A stretch of DNA of 64,000 nucleotides, from the NCBI GenBank assembly GCA_963820495.1, contig CAWGAF010000002.1:1178001-1242000 (forward strand). Direction: 5' to 3'. Origin of the DNA: JBBIPA01 sp963820495. Lineage in GTDB: Bacteria; Chloroflexota; Dehalococcoidia; GIF9; UBA5629. Shown in pieces: positions 8,223-17,673 of the stretch. A program made the position numbers and the translations under genes. The notes below the pieces were generated by a model. That model was given only the letters and a program-made list of their open reading frames with translations. It made no database searches and was not told where the DNA came from. Within the stretch, counting starts at the first letter, position 1. Every line of letters starts with the position of its first letter.

Positions 8223-11200
8223 ATGAGCCCGATGTTTGCCCATCTTCACGTACATACTGAGTACAGTCTGCTTGATGGTTTATGTCGTATTAACCAGATT
8301 GTTTCTAAAGCCAAAGAATTGGCTATGAACAGCCTAGCCATCACTGACCACGGCAATATGCATGGTGTCATTGATTTTTATATAGCTGCCAGAGAAGCAG
8401 GCATCAAGCCTATTATCGGCTGCGAACTTTACGTAGCTCAAACAGACCGTCACAGTAAAAGTGCTGGTGACAAAAAACCCTACCACCTCACCTTACTGGC
8501 AAAAAATCGACAAGGTTATCACAATCTAATTCAGCTAGTTACGAAAGCACATCTCGAAGGTTTCTATTATAAACCGAGAGTGGATAAGGAGCTCTTAGCT
8601 AACTACCATGACGGCATTATTGTACTATCTGGTTGTCTCCATGGGCAATTATCTCGTCTTATTTTAGAAGGTAACTTAGACGAGGCAGCTACTGTAGCCA
8701 AGTGGTATAAGACTATATTCAGCGACTACTATTTAGAAATTCAAAGGCACCCTATGCCAGATCTTGACCAGGTTAATAAGGGTTTGCTATCTCTATCATT
8801 GAGTCTGGATATACCCATAGTAGCTACAAATGATGTTCATTATGTCAACAAGGAAGACGCCTCTACCCATGAACTACTTCTCTGCATTCAAACCAACACC
8901 TCCGTATACGATGAAAAAAGGATGAAGATGGCAGGTGATTTCTTCTACCTTAAAACACCTGAAGAAATGGCCAAGACATTCGCAGACTTGCCCCAGGCTC
9001 TGGAAAATACACAGAAGATCGCTGATATGTGCGAACTAGAGCTCGAATTTGGTAAGGTTCACCTCCCTAAAGTAGAAATACCGCAAGGTAAAACTGTTGA
9101 TGAGTATTTGGTAGAACTCTGCTGGCAAGGATTTAAAGAACGATTTTGCTCCCCTTCTGCAAATCTGGAGCATCGGCTGGCTTATGAACTGGAAGTAATC
9201 AAGAAAACCAGCTTCGCAGACTATTTTCTTGTTGTATGGGACTTGATCTCCTTCGCCAGAAAACAAAACATTATGTTCGGTGTTCGGGGGAGTGCCGCTG
9301 CTAGCCTGGCTCTATACTGCCTCAATATAACCGATGTTGACCCAGTAGCCCACAAGTTAGTTTTTGAACGCTTTTTAAACATAGAACGACGCGAACTGCC
9401 TGATATCGACCTTGATTTTCAGGACGATCGCCGTGATGATGTTATTGCCTATATCAACCACAAATACGGACCTGATCATGTAGCCCAGATTATTACTTTT
9501 GGCACTTTAGGTGCCAGAGCTGCTATCAGAGATGTGGGTAGAGCTTTGGGCATGCCTTATAGTCAGACTGATAGAGTAGCCCGCTTGATTCCAGCACGAC
9601 CAAATATAAAATTAGAAGATGCTCTGGCAGAAAATAGAGAGCTTCAAACTATATACAATGAAGACAGCGCTGTAAAGCATTTAGTTGACAATGCCACAAA
9701 GCTAGAAGGAATATCACGCCACGCCAGCACCCACGCCGCTGGGGTAGTTATCTCTAGAGAACCATTAGCTCAGTCTCTACCACTTCAACGTGCTTCCAAA
9801 AACGTTGAGCAAGAAACAGCTATGACTCAGTTCTCTATGGAGAGTGTAGCTCGCATGGGCTTGCTAAAATTGGATATCCTTGGACTGGCTAATCTTACGC
9901 TTTTAGCTAAAGCCAAAGAAACTATTGCAAAAAGTCGCAATATTTCTCTGGATTTACAGCGTATTCAACTCAATGACCCTCCAACTTTCAAATTGCTCTC
10001 GTCCGGAGAAACCACTGGCATATTCCAATTAGAAGGAGAGGGTATGCGTCGTAACATAAAAGAGCTCAAACCCACCACATTCACTGACATAGCAGCTATG
10101 GTTGCTCTTTATCGACCTGGCCCAATGGAACATATACCTAAATTTGTCAGGTCAAAATACGGAATTGAACCAGTGCATTATCTGCATCCGTCTCTCAAAG
10201 AGATTCTAGAGGAAACCTATGGGATTATCGTCTATCAGGATCAGGTGCTTCTTATTGTCCAGGCATTAGCAGGATATAGTCTGGGGCAGGCAGATATCTT
10301 CCGTAAAGCTATGGGTAAGAAGATCCCGGAGGTAATGCAAAAAGAGCGTAATAATTTCCTAAACGGCGCCAAGACAAAAGGCTTATCAGAAGAACTGGCA
10401 AACGAAATCTTTGCCCTGATTGAGCCTTTTGCTGGATACGCGTTTAATAAAGCTCATGCCGTCAGCTATGCCCTTATCGCATATCAAACTGCCTATATCA
10501 AGGCTAACTTCCCTGTAGAATATATGACTTCCCTCATGAATACCTATGCCAATAATACCGATAAAATTCGCTCGGCCATTGCAGAATGCCGCCGTCTAAA
10601 TATCCCAGTGCTATCCCCTGATATTAACAAGAGCCAAGCAGAATTCACTATAGAAAAGCTAGATAGAAAAATGTCAATCCGTTTTGGACTAGCATCTATA
10701 AAAAATGTGGGTTACTCAGCCATCGAGTCTATCTTATCAGTACGTCAACAAGGTGGAGATTTCAAGTCTATTGAGGATTTTTGTCGTCGTGCTAATCTAC
10801 ACAATGTGAATAGGAAAGTAATAGAGAGCCTTGTCAAAGCTGGGGCTTTCGACTGCTTAGCTCCTCGTGGAGCACTTCTACAGGTTGTTAACCAGATTAT
10901 ATCCCTTTCCCAACGCGAGCAACAGCTGAAGGAATCAGGTCAAGCTAATATGTTTGACCTCTGGGGTAAAACTGTAGCGGTACCATTGCCTCCCTTAACA
11001 TTAGAGAATATTGACTCGCCTCTTAAGGAAAAACTAGAATGGGAGAGAGAATTGCTGGGAGTCTACTTCTCCGAACATCCATTTGCTTCAGCAGCTTCTA
11101 AACTAGCTCAATCTACCACTACATTATGCGGCCAAATCAATGGGGAATTGGTCGGGGAAACAGTTATTACAGCCGGGATAGTAACCTCAATTCGCCAGCT

Positions 11201-11696
11201 TTACACCAAAGACAAGCGTCCTTTCATAATTACCAACCTAGAAGACCTTGAAGGCAGTATCGAGGTCACAGTCTGGTCAGATACCTACGAACAAACCAAG
11301 CATTTGTGGCAAGAAGGTGAGATCCTCTTAGTAGAAGGTAAGGTAAAATTAAGGGATGATCGTGCAACTATCAATTGTCAGCGAGTACACCAGTACCAGA
11401 TGGATATTGAGAAGAAGGAAGAAGCTGAAACAGTCGTCCAACATTCCAAACGCCACAAACTCATAATCACTTTGAAAGAAGATGATGATGGTGATGAAGA
11501 TAATGTTGACTTGCTCAACAAGGTCATGGATACACTCAATTGCTATCCAGGTGAGGACACTGTCCTGCTCGTTATAGCCGACTCAGAACATGTGATCAAC
11601 ATGCAGTTACCATCCAGTGGCTACTGTCCTGAATTAGCCCAGGAGATTAACAGTATACTGGGAAACGGCTGCTTAAGACTCGAGGAATTAAAATAG
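8223..11696 (+). CDS. dnaE: DNA polymerase III subunit alpha
   Basis: 1157 residues, typical of DnaE1, the replicative polymerase. N-terminal PHP domain with HLHVHTEYSLLDG at 7-19 and ITDHGNMHG near 41-49 retains metal ligands, so a proofreading-type PHP is possible. The polymerase active site contains RGSAAASLALYCLNI and PDIDLDFQDDRRD near 395-407. Helix-hairpin-helix and an OB-fold (TAGIVTSIRQLYTKDKRPF, near 980) follow. No separate epsilon-type exonuclease is fused. ATG at 8223; no strong Shine-Dalgarno sequence is seen. The 167-base upstream gap is AT-rich and has a TATAAT-like box at 8197-8202. Confidence 0.96.
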   Translation: MSPMFAHLHVHTEYSLLDGLCRINQIVSKAKELAMNSLAITDHGNMHGVIDFYIAAREAGIKPIIGCELYVAQTDRHSKSAGDKKPYHLTLLAKNRQGYHNLIQLVTKAHLEGFYYKPRVDKELLANYHDGIIVLSGCLHGQLSRLILEGNLDEAATVAKWYKTIFSDYYLEIQRHPMPDLDQVNKGLLSLSLSLDIPIVATNDVHYVNKEDASTHELLLCIQTNTSVYDEKRMKMAGDFFYLKTPEEMAKTFADLPQALENTQKIADMCELELEFGKVHLPKVEIPQGKTVDEYLVELCWQGFKERFCSPSANLEHRLAYELEVIKKTSFADYFLVVWDLISFARKQNIMFGVRGSAAASLALYCLNITDVDPVAHKLVFERFLNIERRELPDIDLDFQDDRRDDVIAYINHKYGPDHVAQIITFGTLGARAAIRDVGRALGMPYSQTDRVARLIPARPNIKLEDALAENRELQTIYNEDSAVKHLVDNATKLEGISRHASTHAAGVVISREPLAQSLPLQRASKNVEQETAMTQFSMESVARMGLLKLDILGLANLTLLAKAKETIAKSRNISLDLQRIQLNDPPTFKLLSSGETTGIFQLEGEGMRRNIKELKPTTFTDIAAMVALYRPGPMEHIPKFVRSKYGIEPVHYLHPSLKEILEETYGIIVYQDQVLLIVQALAGYSLGQADIFRKAMGKKIPEVMQKERNNFLNGAKTKGLSEELANEIFALIEPFAGYAFNKAHAVSYALIAYQTAYIKANFPVEYMTSLMNTYANNTDKIRSAIAECRRLNIPVLSPDINKSQAEFTIEKLDRKMSIRFGLASIKNVGYSAIESILSVRQQGGDFKSIEDFCRRANLHNVNRKVIESLVKAGAFDCLAPRGALLQVVNQIISLSQREQQLKESGQANMFDLWGKTVAVPLPPLTLENIDSPLKEKLEWERELLGVYFSEHPFASAASKLAQSTTTLCGQINGELVGETVITAGIVTSIRQLYTKDKRPFIITNLEDLEGSIEVTVWSDTYEQTKHLWQEGEILLVEGKVKLRDDRATINCQRVHQYQMDIEKKEEAETVVQHSKRHKLIITLKEDDDGDEDNVDLLNKVMDTLNCYPGEDTVLLVIADSEHVINMQLPSSGYCPELAQEINSILGNGCLRLEELK

Positions 11697-11782
11697 GTTC
11701 TCTAAAAGAGCATGCATTATTCTAAATAACTCAAGAAGAAGTTTTGGTTAAGGTGAGGCGCACGGCCACAAGTAGATCGCTA

Positions 11783-11938
11783 TCAGCCTCCAACTGGGGA
11801 TTCTAAGCAGCAAAGGCTTAAGTTCTTAAGGTCATTGCTTCCACACTTAGGGCACTGGATGTTTCGCTCTTCTTCTGGTCCACGTGGTACAGGCTGTTCA
11901 AACTTGGCTTGGCACTGCTTACACTCGAATTCCCACAT
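11783..11938 (-). CDS. Small zinc ribbon protein (51 aa)
   Basis: ATG at 11938 to TGA at 11783, 51 residues. It begins MWEFECKQCQAKFEQPVP and has CxxC at residues 6-9 and CPKCG at 29-33, a compact zinc ribbon like the FmdB group. The C-terminus has a further Cys pair. The spacing and the conserved-looking Cys pattern support a real gene despite its size. It sits alone in the gap after dnaE, on the opposite strand. Function unknown; possibly a stand-alone regulatory or redox zinc peptide. Confidence 0.6.
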   Translation of the reverse strand: MWEFECKQCQAKFEQPVPRGPEEERNIQCPKCGSNDLKNLSLCCLESPVGG

Positions 11939-12045
11939 TAAAATTTATATATCTTCCCAGCAAATCAAACAAACAATTCTCAACTCTTAAATAAAGACTC
12001 TACCATAGAATTACTATAGCAATTCGGATGAGCTAGGTCAAAAGC

Positions 12046-12567
12046 CTACTGACTGAAACAAGAATTTGTCTGCTTCCTGGCCTCCAGACAAAGAAGATAC
12101 TTTTTCAGCTTCAAGCCAGCACTGAAACCACCTAATCTGCCATCCGAATTAACAACCCGATGACAGGGAATTATAATGGGCAGTGGATTCTTGCTCAACG
12201 CCTGACCTACTGCCCTGGCTGCTTTATCCTGACCCAACTGACCCGCCAGTTGGGCATAGCTCCTAGTCTCGCCGTAAGGTATGGTTTGTGTCGCTTTCCA
12301 TACGCGCTGCTGAAAAGAAGTTGTTTCTCTGAGGTCCAACTTGTCGGGGAAGTGTACTGGCTCACCAGTTAAGTAATGTCTTAACCTCTGTGATAAATCT
12401 GAAAGAACAGCAAAATCGCTCTCTTTAATAATAATGTAAGGTTCTCTAACTTGGAGCAGCACTTCTTCTTTTGATTTCTGAGGCAAAATGAATTTCTTAA
12501 TACCGAGAGATGAGCTAATAATCCCCATCCACCCTAGACAACTATCAAATAAAACTAAGCTGAGCAA
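12046..12567 (-). CDS. ogt: Methylated-DNA-[protein]-cysteine S-methyltransferase
   Basis: 173 residues. The C-terminal half carries the alkyl-acceptor site IPCHRVV and the following GGFSAGLKLKKYLL; RETTSFQQRVWKATQTIPYGET is the DNA-binding region of the MGMT/Ogt family. It removes O6-alkyl groups from guanine onto the active Cys in a suicide reaction. The N-terminal domain is short and poorly conserved, as usual. No Ada-type metal domain is present. The gene lies 44 bases after the macro-domain gene in the same direction. The symbol reflects family, not a proven orthologue. Confidence 0.9.
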   Translation of the reverse strand: MLSLVLFDSCLGWMGIISSSLGIKKFILPQKSKEEVLLQVREPYIIIKESDFAVLSDLSQRLRHYLTGEPVHFPDKLDLRETTSFQQRVWKATQTIPYGETRSYAQLAGQLGQDKAARAVGQALSKNPLPIIIPCHRVVNSDGRLGGFSAGLKLKKYLLCLEARKQTNSCFSQ

Positions 12568-12611
12568 ATTACTCTCTCTATAGAAAAATTATAAATGCTA
12601 AGCAGAAGATT

Positions 12612-13175
12612 TTAGTTTTTGCTGAGATCAGTCAATGCGGTACAATAAACCTGGTAAGTTTTCGAATCGTAAAGAACAAAAAATACTTGCTCCAGCGGAT
12701 TCGGCGTATCCTGTAAAAAAGATACCACCGCACTTAAGGCTACCTTTGCCGCCTCAGCCAAGGGGTATCTGTAAGCACCGGTGCTGATGGATGGGAAAGA
12801 AAGGCTTTTCAATTTGTGAGCTACTGCTAGCTTCAAACTTTCTTTATAGGCGCTGGCTAAAAGCTCTGCCTCACTGTGAATACCCCCATGCCATATAGGG
12901 CCAACAGTATGTATGACATATTTAGCATGGAGACTTCCGCCTCTAGTTATCACGGCTTTGCCTGCATCCAGAGAGCCAATCCGAGCCACAATCTTACGAC
13001 ATTCCTCAAGAATAGTTGGACCACCGGCTCGGTGTATAGCACCATCTACACCTCCTCCACCCATTAAACTCGAATTAGCAGCATTGACAACAGCTTCGGT
13101 CTTTTGTCCTGTTATATCTCCCTGGACTAGACTTAGCTTTGTATTAACAATAGTGGTCTCACTAATACTAATCAT
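12612..13175 (-). CDS. Macro domain protein (ADP-ribose binding/deacylating)
   Basis: 187 residues, a stand-alone macro domain. Signature segments: GDITGQKTEAVVNAANSSLMGGGGVDGAIHRAGG (roughly 20-52), KYVIHTVGP, and FPSISTGAYRYPLAEAA near 127-143. These match bacterial O-acetyl-ADP-ribose deacetylase/MacroD-type proteins. Predicted to bind ADP-ribose and hydrolyse O-acetyl-ADP-ribose or ADP-ribosyl esters in the cytoplasm. The gene follows hpf by 19 bases on the same strand, so co-transcription with comF and hpf is possible. Confidence 0.9.
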   Translation of the reverse strand: MISISETTIVNTKLSLVQGDITGQKTEAVVNAANSSLMGGGGVDGAIHRAGGPTILEECRKIVARIGSLDAGKAVITRGGSLHAKYVIHTVGPIWHGGIHSEAELLASAYKESLKLAVAHKLKSLSFPSISTGAYRYPLAEAAKVALSAVVSFLQDTPNPLEQVFFVLYDSKTYQVYCTALTDLSKN

Positions 13176-13194
13176 GCCTATCTCTGCAAAGCTA

Positions 13195-13755
13195 CTAAGT
13201 TAGTTCAGTCTCAATAAGCCCATAATCACCATCCTTACGACGGTAAACCAAATTAAGCTCACCACTCTCGCTATTGACGAAAAGAAAGAAATCATGGCTC
13301 AAAAGCTCCATTTGCTCTGTAGCTTCCTCTACGGTCATAGATTTGACTGCAAATCGCTTAACCCTAACTAGCTCTGGCATAAAACCAGCTTTTCTATTGG
13401 CGGCTTCTTTTTCGGAAACTGCAGGAATCTGTTGAGCCAAGTAAGTGCCCCTGCCTTTCTTGTTAAATTTCCCTTTATAACGCTCAATCCTACGTTCCAA
13501 TACATCGATTACTGCGTCAATAGCCGTATCAACATTAGCACTTCTCTCTTCAGCCCTCAATAAGGTGCCCCTGTTTTTAATAGTAATCTGAACTGAGACA
13601 CGATGCTCAGGAGATTTTGTCTTCTCCTCGTGTATTTCAACCTTTGCCTCATCAATATCGGGCAAGTGACGAATTAACTTATTGATCTTCTTGGTCAGAT
13701 AATCTCTAACTGTCTGTGTGATTTCGAAATTCTTACCGACAACTAGTAATTCCAT
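13195..13755 (-). CDS. hpf: Ribosome hibernation promoting factor, long form
   Basis: I place the start at the ATG at 13755, preceded by AAAGGAG on the minus strand, giving 186 residues; an upstream in-frame start at 13800 would overlap comF. N-terminal S30AE domain (MELLVVGKNFEITQTVRDYLTKK...) binds the 30S decoding region. The C-terminal domain (VRVKRFAVKSMTVEEATEQM ... NLVYRRKDGDYGLIE) is the part that dimerises 70S into 100S ribosomes in long HPFs. Together they mark the long form, active in stationary phase or stress. The gene follows comF by 14 bases. Confidence 0.93.
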   Translation of the reverse strand: MELLVVGKNFEITQTVRDYLTKKINKLIRHLPDIDEAKVEIHEEKTKSPEHRVSVQITIKNRGTLLRAEERSANVDTAIDAVIDVLERRIERYKGKFNKKGRGTYLAQQIPAVSEKEAANRKAGFMPELVRVKRFAVKSMTVEEATEQMELLSHDFFLFVNSESGELNLVYRRKDGDYGLIETELT

Positions 13756-13769
13756 ATATTCACTCCTTT

Positions 13770-14471
13770 TTATATCTCTCTGGCTAGAGTCAAACCCCAT
13801 ACAGATAAAACACCTGCAGACTTAAGAGCTGCAGCACAACCTTCTAAGGTTGCTCCAGAAGTACAAACATCATCAACCAATAAAACATACTTTCCACTCA
13901 ATCTTTGGTCTATACAGGTAAAGGCATTCGCAACATTCCTACGTCGGTCGTTCACAGTTTCCGTCTTAGCTTGAGGCAAACTATCTTTTATACGGAGCAG
14001 ACAACCTTCAACAACTGGTAAGGCCGTTAGCTTGCTTAATTCGTTTACTATAAGTCCCGACTGATTATAACCTCGTTGCCGCAGGCGATTTTTATGCAAA
14101 GGTACTGGCACCAAGACTTCTCCTAGCACAGGATTGGTTTGGAGATAGTTAAATATCAATTCCGCCACACGTCCAGCTATCGCCTTAAGATTATGGTACT
14201 TAAGCTCATGTATAGCCTGACGTATCACTCCTTCAAAGCGAAAAGGCGATCGGATGCCATCAATCTGAGATTGCCAACCCCAGCAGGTTGGGCATAACGT
14301 AGCAGTTGATTCAGGCTTGCCACATTTGCTACAAATGGGTAATGAGATTCTAGGTAGTTTCTGGTAGCAACTTTCACACAGGAAAGTGCCGGTTTTACCA
14401 CAGCCAATACAATGAGATGGAAAAAGGAAACCAACAACCATCTCCTGTAGCTGTCCTGCCCAAGAGGCCAA
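13770..14471 (-). CDS. comF: ComF-family amidophosphoribosyltransferase-like protein
   Basis: 233 residues. Two Cys pairs near the N-terminus (CIGCGKTGTFLCESC and CSKCGKPESTATLCPTC) form the ComF zinc fingers. The C-terminal phosphoribosyltransferase domain carries PRPP motif VLLVDDVCTSGAT. I use the TTG at 14471, which has GAGG 8 bases ahead; the ATG ten codons later lacks spacing for its own site. ComF is needed for DNA uptake in competent bacteria and binds DNA-processing partners; many non-competent lineages keep it. No other competence gene is visible here. hpf lies 14 bases downstream. Confidence 0.88.
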   Translation of the reverse strand: MASWAGQLQEMVVGFLFPSHCIGCGKTGTFLCESCYQKLPRISLPICSKCGKPESTATLCPTCWGWQSQIDGIRSPFRFEGVIRQAIHELKYHNLKAIAGRVAELIFNYLQTNPVLGEVLVPVPLHKNRLRQRGYNQSGLIVNELSKLTALPVVEGCLLRIKDSLPQAKTETVNDRRRNVANAFTCIDQRLSGKYVLLVDDVCTSGATLEGCAAALKSAGVLSVWGLTLAREI

Positions 14472-14513
14472 AACGACAACCTCGAAAATATTTGTATTGG
14501 AATTTATTTACGT

Positions 14514-14729
14514 TTAGGAACGCACGCGAACGGTATGAGACGCCCCACTTAGAATAGGCTCATCTAGGTAAAGATCACCATTCCTAATCTTGATATTGTA
14601 CCCACAATCGGGGTTGGTGCATACCCAGGCTTTGTAATGAATAGCAGCCCCCTGACTACCAAAGTCAGACAGAGGTACTAAATCACCGACCTTGCATTTT
14701 TGGCATTTAGGAAAGGAAATTTGTTCCAC
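14514..14729 (-). CDS. Small zinc-ribbon protein of unknown function (71 aa)
   Basis: 71 residues from a GTG at 14729 preceded by GGAGG with 6-base spacing. Two Cys pairs, CQKC near residue 9-12 and CTNPDC near 37-42, suggest one zinc ribbon. The protein ends with a basic tail (SHTVRVRS). I do not recognise the family. It lies between thpR and comF on the same strand, 43 bases before comF, so it may be part of that transcript. The strong ribosome site supports translation. Confidence 0.65.
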   Translation of the reverse strand: MEQISFPKCQKCKVGDLVPLSDFGSQGAAIHYKAWVCTNPDCGYNIKIRNGDLYLDEPILSGASHTVRVRS

Positions 14730-14847
14730 TTTCCACCTCCTCCATAGATATGGATTTATTTTATTATTTTCGAGCCTATAGAGTATACATCAAATTTTGG
14801 CTTGTGGCAAATCCACCTGCTTCTAGGAAAAAAACCTACTGTAGATG

Positions 14848-15471
14848 TCATTTTAGACTTTTCAGCTTTACTTCAGCCAAGCGGTTATAAACAGCGCCAC
14901 TAGGTAAAAGCTGACTCCTCATCAAGCTGACTCTGTTCACTTCAATTTTATATTCGATACCAAAGTGTGTCTTAGCGATTAATTCACCAAAATCATGTCT
15001 ATTTTGCGATGAAGCACTTTCGCGCATTCTAGCTAGCGTAAGATGAGGAGTAAAATTACGTCTTTCCCGAACAAATCCCATCGGCTCCAGTACATCATCA
15101 ATGCGTTTTTGCAAAGCAATCAACGTATCTAATTTACCCCCAATACCAAGCCAAAACACCTTAGGACTTCTCAAATTAGGAAAAACTCCTAAATCAGTGG
15201 TCTCTAACTGAAATCGCGATATCCCTTCACTTGCCTTATCAATGGACTCAATGACTTCGTCTACTTTGTGAATAGCTATATTCCCCAGAAACTTTAAAGT
15301 AAGATGAATGTCTTCAGGAGCCACCCATTTCACAAAACTGAACCTGGTAGACTTTAGTTCAGCTTGCAAACGAAATAACTTCGACTTAAGCTCATCAGGC
15401 AACTCGATAGCGATAAAAGACCGAATCTGCTGGTTATCCATTGACTTTGCAACATGTGACACCAGAGCCAA
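14848..15471 (-). CDS. thpR: RNA 2',3'-cyclic phosphodiesterase (2H family)
   Basis: 207 residues with both 2H-phosphoesterase HxT motifs: HLTLKFLG and HLTLARM. The family (ThpR, formerly 2'-5' RNA ligase LigT) opens 2',3'-cyclic phosphates on RNA. I take the TTG at 15471 as start because AGGAG lies four bases before it and overlaps the TAG stop of the upstream amidohydrolase gene at 15478, a coupled arrangement. An internal ATG at 15441 lacks a ribosome site but sits closer to the conserved domain start. Confidence 0.87.
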   Translation of the reverse strand: MALVSHVAKSMDNQQIRSFIAIELPDELKSKLFRLQAELKSTRFSFVKWVAPEDIHLTLKFLGNIAIHKVDEVIESIDKASEGISRFQLETTDLGVFPNLRSPKVFWLGIGGKLDTLIALQKRIDDVLEPMGFVRERRNFTPHLTLARMRESASSQNRHDFGELIAKTHFGIEYKIEVNRVSLMRSQLLPSGAVYNRLAEVKLKSLK

Positions 15472-15477
15472 TTACTC

Positions 15478-16317
15478 CTAAGTTGACAGTAATTGTCTGG
15501 CATTACCGCTAAGTATTTTTACTCTGTTTTCCTTGCTCAAATTGGCAGATTCCACTTGATCAATTATCCGCTTCGGTGAAAGAAGAGGATAATCACTTCC
15601 GAAAAGTATTTTATCGCTGCCTAAAATTTCTACTATCTGGCGAAATATCTGAGGCTTGTATAAGAAAGGTGTTGCAGCAGTATCAAAAAAGACGTTGTCG
15701 AATGCCTTCTCTACCTCTGGCATCAGAGCATAAAAAGGCAAGCCACCACCCCAATGGGCACAGACCAGCTTTAGCTCAGGAAAGTCCAGGATAAACGAAT
15801 AAATAATATCCGGGGTAATATTGCCTTTACCAGAATATTGGTGCCCTACTGGTTCAGAAGCATGGATTAGAAAAATCAGATTGTTTCTCACCACTGCTGC
15901 TATTAAAGGCTTCATTGCATTGCTATCATTAAGATCAAAACCTTGAACATCTGGCCTCATCTCACCAATACCTTTAGCTCCATTCTGAGCACAACGTTCT
16001 ATCTCTTTAATAGCTTTGTCACCGGCCAAAGGCTGTATCATACAAAAACCAATTAGTCGCTCTGGATATTTTACTAAAGATTCCAAGATATAATCGTTGG
16101 TTTCCACGCACATTTCATGTTTCTGCCAGCCCAGATTAAGTATGACCGACTTATCGATTCCGCACTCATCCATGTTGTTTATTATCTCTTCAGCCGTAGC
16201 TAGTTTGGCTTTAGGTTGAGAATACAAAATAGAAAAACATGTATCTCTTTTCACGTATTCAGCACGTCTCTCTCTCGTTTGAGGTGACACCACATGAGTA
16301 TGAAAATCTATAATCAC
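15478..16317 (-). CDS. Amidohydrolase family 2 protein
   Basis: 279 residues. Starts MIIDFHTHVV, giving the HxH metal motif; further motifs LVCAHWGGGLP near 189-199 and ILFGSDYPLLSP near 240-251 complete the amidohydrolase-2 (PF04909) metal site. Members include decarboxylases of aromatic acids (such as gamma-resorcylate decarboxylase) and TatD-unrelated lactonases, so decarboxylation of a small aromatic acid is one possibility, which would suit the pyrogallol-enzyme relative in this window, but that link is only a guess. It is coupled with thpR downstream. Confidence 0.8.
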   Translation of the reverse strand: MIIDFHTHVVSPQTRERRAEYVKRDTCFSILYSQPKAKLATAEEIINNMDECGIDKSVILNLGWQKHEMCVETNDYILESLVKYPERLIGFCMIQPLAGDKAIKEIERCAQNGAKGIGEMRPDVQGFDLNDSNAMKPLIAAVVRNNLIFLIHASEPVGHQYSGKGNITPDIIYSFILDFPELKLVCAHWGGGLPFYALMPEVEKAFDNVFFDTAATPFLYKPQIFRQIVEILGSDKILFGSDYPLLSPKRIIDQVESANLSKENRVKILSGNARQLLST

Positions 16318-16415
16318 GCAAAGAATTATAATTGACTAAATCAATATTCTCAACAGTTCACTTGCATTTTTGATTGCCTCTGACTTATATTTTAGGTCAA
16401 GGAGGAGATATTCAT

Positions 16416-17516
16416 TTGGAAATCACAATAATCGGTTTGCCTAAGAGTGGTAAAACAACAATATTTAATGCCTTGACAAAAGGCAAAGCTGAGGTGGCAA
16501 CCTATACTCAAACAGCACTCGCACCTAATATAGGGGTATCGAAAGTACCAGAGCCAAGACTTAAAACCCTGGAGAATATCTTCCACCCTAAAAAAATGAT
16601 ACAAGCCGAAGTAAAGTATGTTGATATAGCTGGTGCAGGCAAGGGAGCTAGCAAAAGTGAAGGAATAGGTGGTCAATTCTTGAACTACTTGAGCGGTGCC
16701 GACGCCCTGCTCCAAGTGATACGTAATTTTAGTGATGATAATGTACCTCATGTAGAAGGCACTATAGATCCCAAGCGTGATATGTCTACCATAGACTTAG
16801 AGCTGATTTTTTCTGATTTATCCATCATAGAAAGAAGACTGGGAAGAATTGAAACTAGCCTTAAAGGAGCCAAGTCTGTAGAACGTGATTTGCTTACCAA
16901 GGAGCAAGCGATACTTCAGCAAATTAAGTCGGAATTGGAGAAAGATAAGCCAATATGGCAACAGAGTTTGACTAATGATGAATTAAGAAGTCTATTCAAT
17001 TATCAGTTTCTTACTGCCAAACCTATGCTCATAATCATCAACATTGGTGAGAACCAGCTAGGCGAGGCCTCATCTATTGAGGCCAATCTACGTTCGATGT
17101 GCTCTCATCCCCAATTTGAGGTAGTGGCCTTGTGTGGTAAATTAGAGGCGGAGTTAGCTCAGCTTAGTGAAACTGATGCTGAGGAATTTCGTAAGGCAAT
17201 GGGATTACATGAGCCTGCGCTCACTCGTGTTATTAAAGCTTCTTACCAGTTACTAGGGCTGATTTCATTTTTTACCACAGTTTCCTCCGAGTTGAAGGTG
17301 TGGACTATACCAAAAGGTACCACTGCCCTAAAAGCCGCTGGTAAAATTCATTCTGATATCGAGAGGGGCTTCATCCGAGCTGAAGTAATAAGTTATGATG
17401 ATTTGAAAAAGAGCGGAAACTTAGCTGAGGCACGAAGACTCGGTCTGATAAGGTTAGAAGGCAAAAACTGTCTTGTACAAGATGGAGATATAGTAACCTT
17501 CCTGTTTAATGTTTAG
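16416..17516 (+). CDS. ychF: YchF-type Obg-family GTPase/ATPase
   Basis: I place the start at TTG 16416, after AAGGAGGAG at the right spacing, giving 366 residues; an open frame upstream to 16374 contains that ribosome site and so should not be coding. P-loop GLPKSGKTT (near residue 6), DIAGAGKGA switch II near 70, and a C-terminal TGS domain ending VQDGDIVTFLFNV. The family hydrolyses ATP more than GTP, binds ribosomes and modulates stress responses. The usual G4 NxxE-type position (IINIGEN) resembles YchF rather than classic GTPases. Divergent from the amidohydrolase gene. Confidence 0.9.
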   Translation: MEITIIGLPKSGKTTIFNALTKGKAEVATYTQTALAPNIGVSKVPEPRLKTLENIFHPKKMIQAEVKYVDIAGAGKGASKSEGIGGQFLNYLSGADALLQVIRNFSDDNVPHVEGTIDPKRDMSTIDLELIFSDLSIIERRLGRIETSLKGAKSVERDLLTKEQAILQQIKSELEKDKPIWQQSLTNDELRSLFNYQFLTAKPMLIIINIGENQLGEASSIEANLRSMCSHPQFEVVALCGKLEAELAQLSETDAEEFRKAMGLHEPALTRVIKASYQLLGLISFFTTVSSELKVWTIPKGTTALKAAGKIHSDIERGFIRAEVISYDDLKKSGNLAEARRLGLIRLEGKNCLVQDGDIVTFLFNV

Positions 17517-17602
17517 CCTGCCGCTCATTTCAAATAGCTAACAAACAATTATAATTACCTTGGTGGCAATTTATAAGGTTTCAAAAATATCATATTTAAT
17601 GA

Positions 17603-17608
17603 TATAAT
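17603..17608 (+). promoter_or_regulatory. Putative -10 box of ppsA promoter
   Basis: TATAAT at 17603-17608 with TTCAAA 17 bases ahead at 17580-17585, upstream of the ppsA ATG at 17674. The -35 is weak (4 of 6). Confidence 0.4.
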
Positions 17609-17673
17609 CCTAGCCCTAACACCCTTTAATAGATTGGCTATCAATACCACAACTTGGATATTAAGGAGTAGTA

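Noticed and set aside
13756..13800. Upstream extension of hpf
   Set aside because: It overlaps comF and lacks conserved residues; the ATG at 13755 has AAAGGAG.
16374..16415. Upstream extension of the ychF frame
   Set aside because: It would include the AAGGAGGAG ribosome site as coding sequence; TTG at 16416 has correct spacing.
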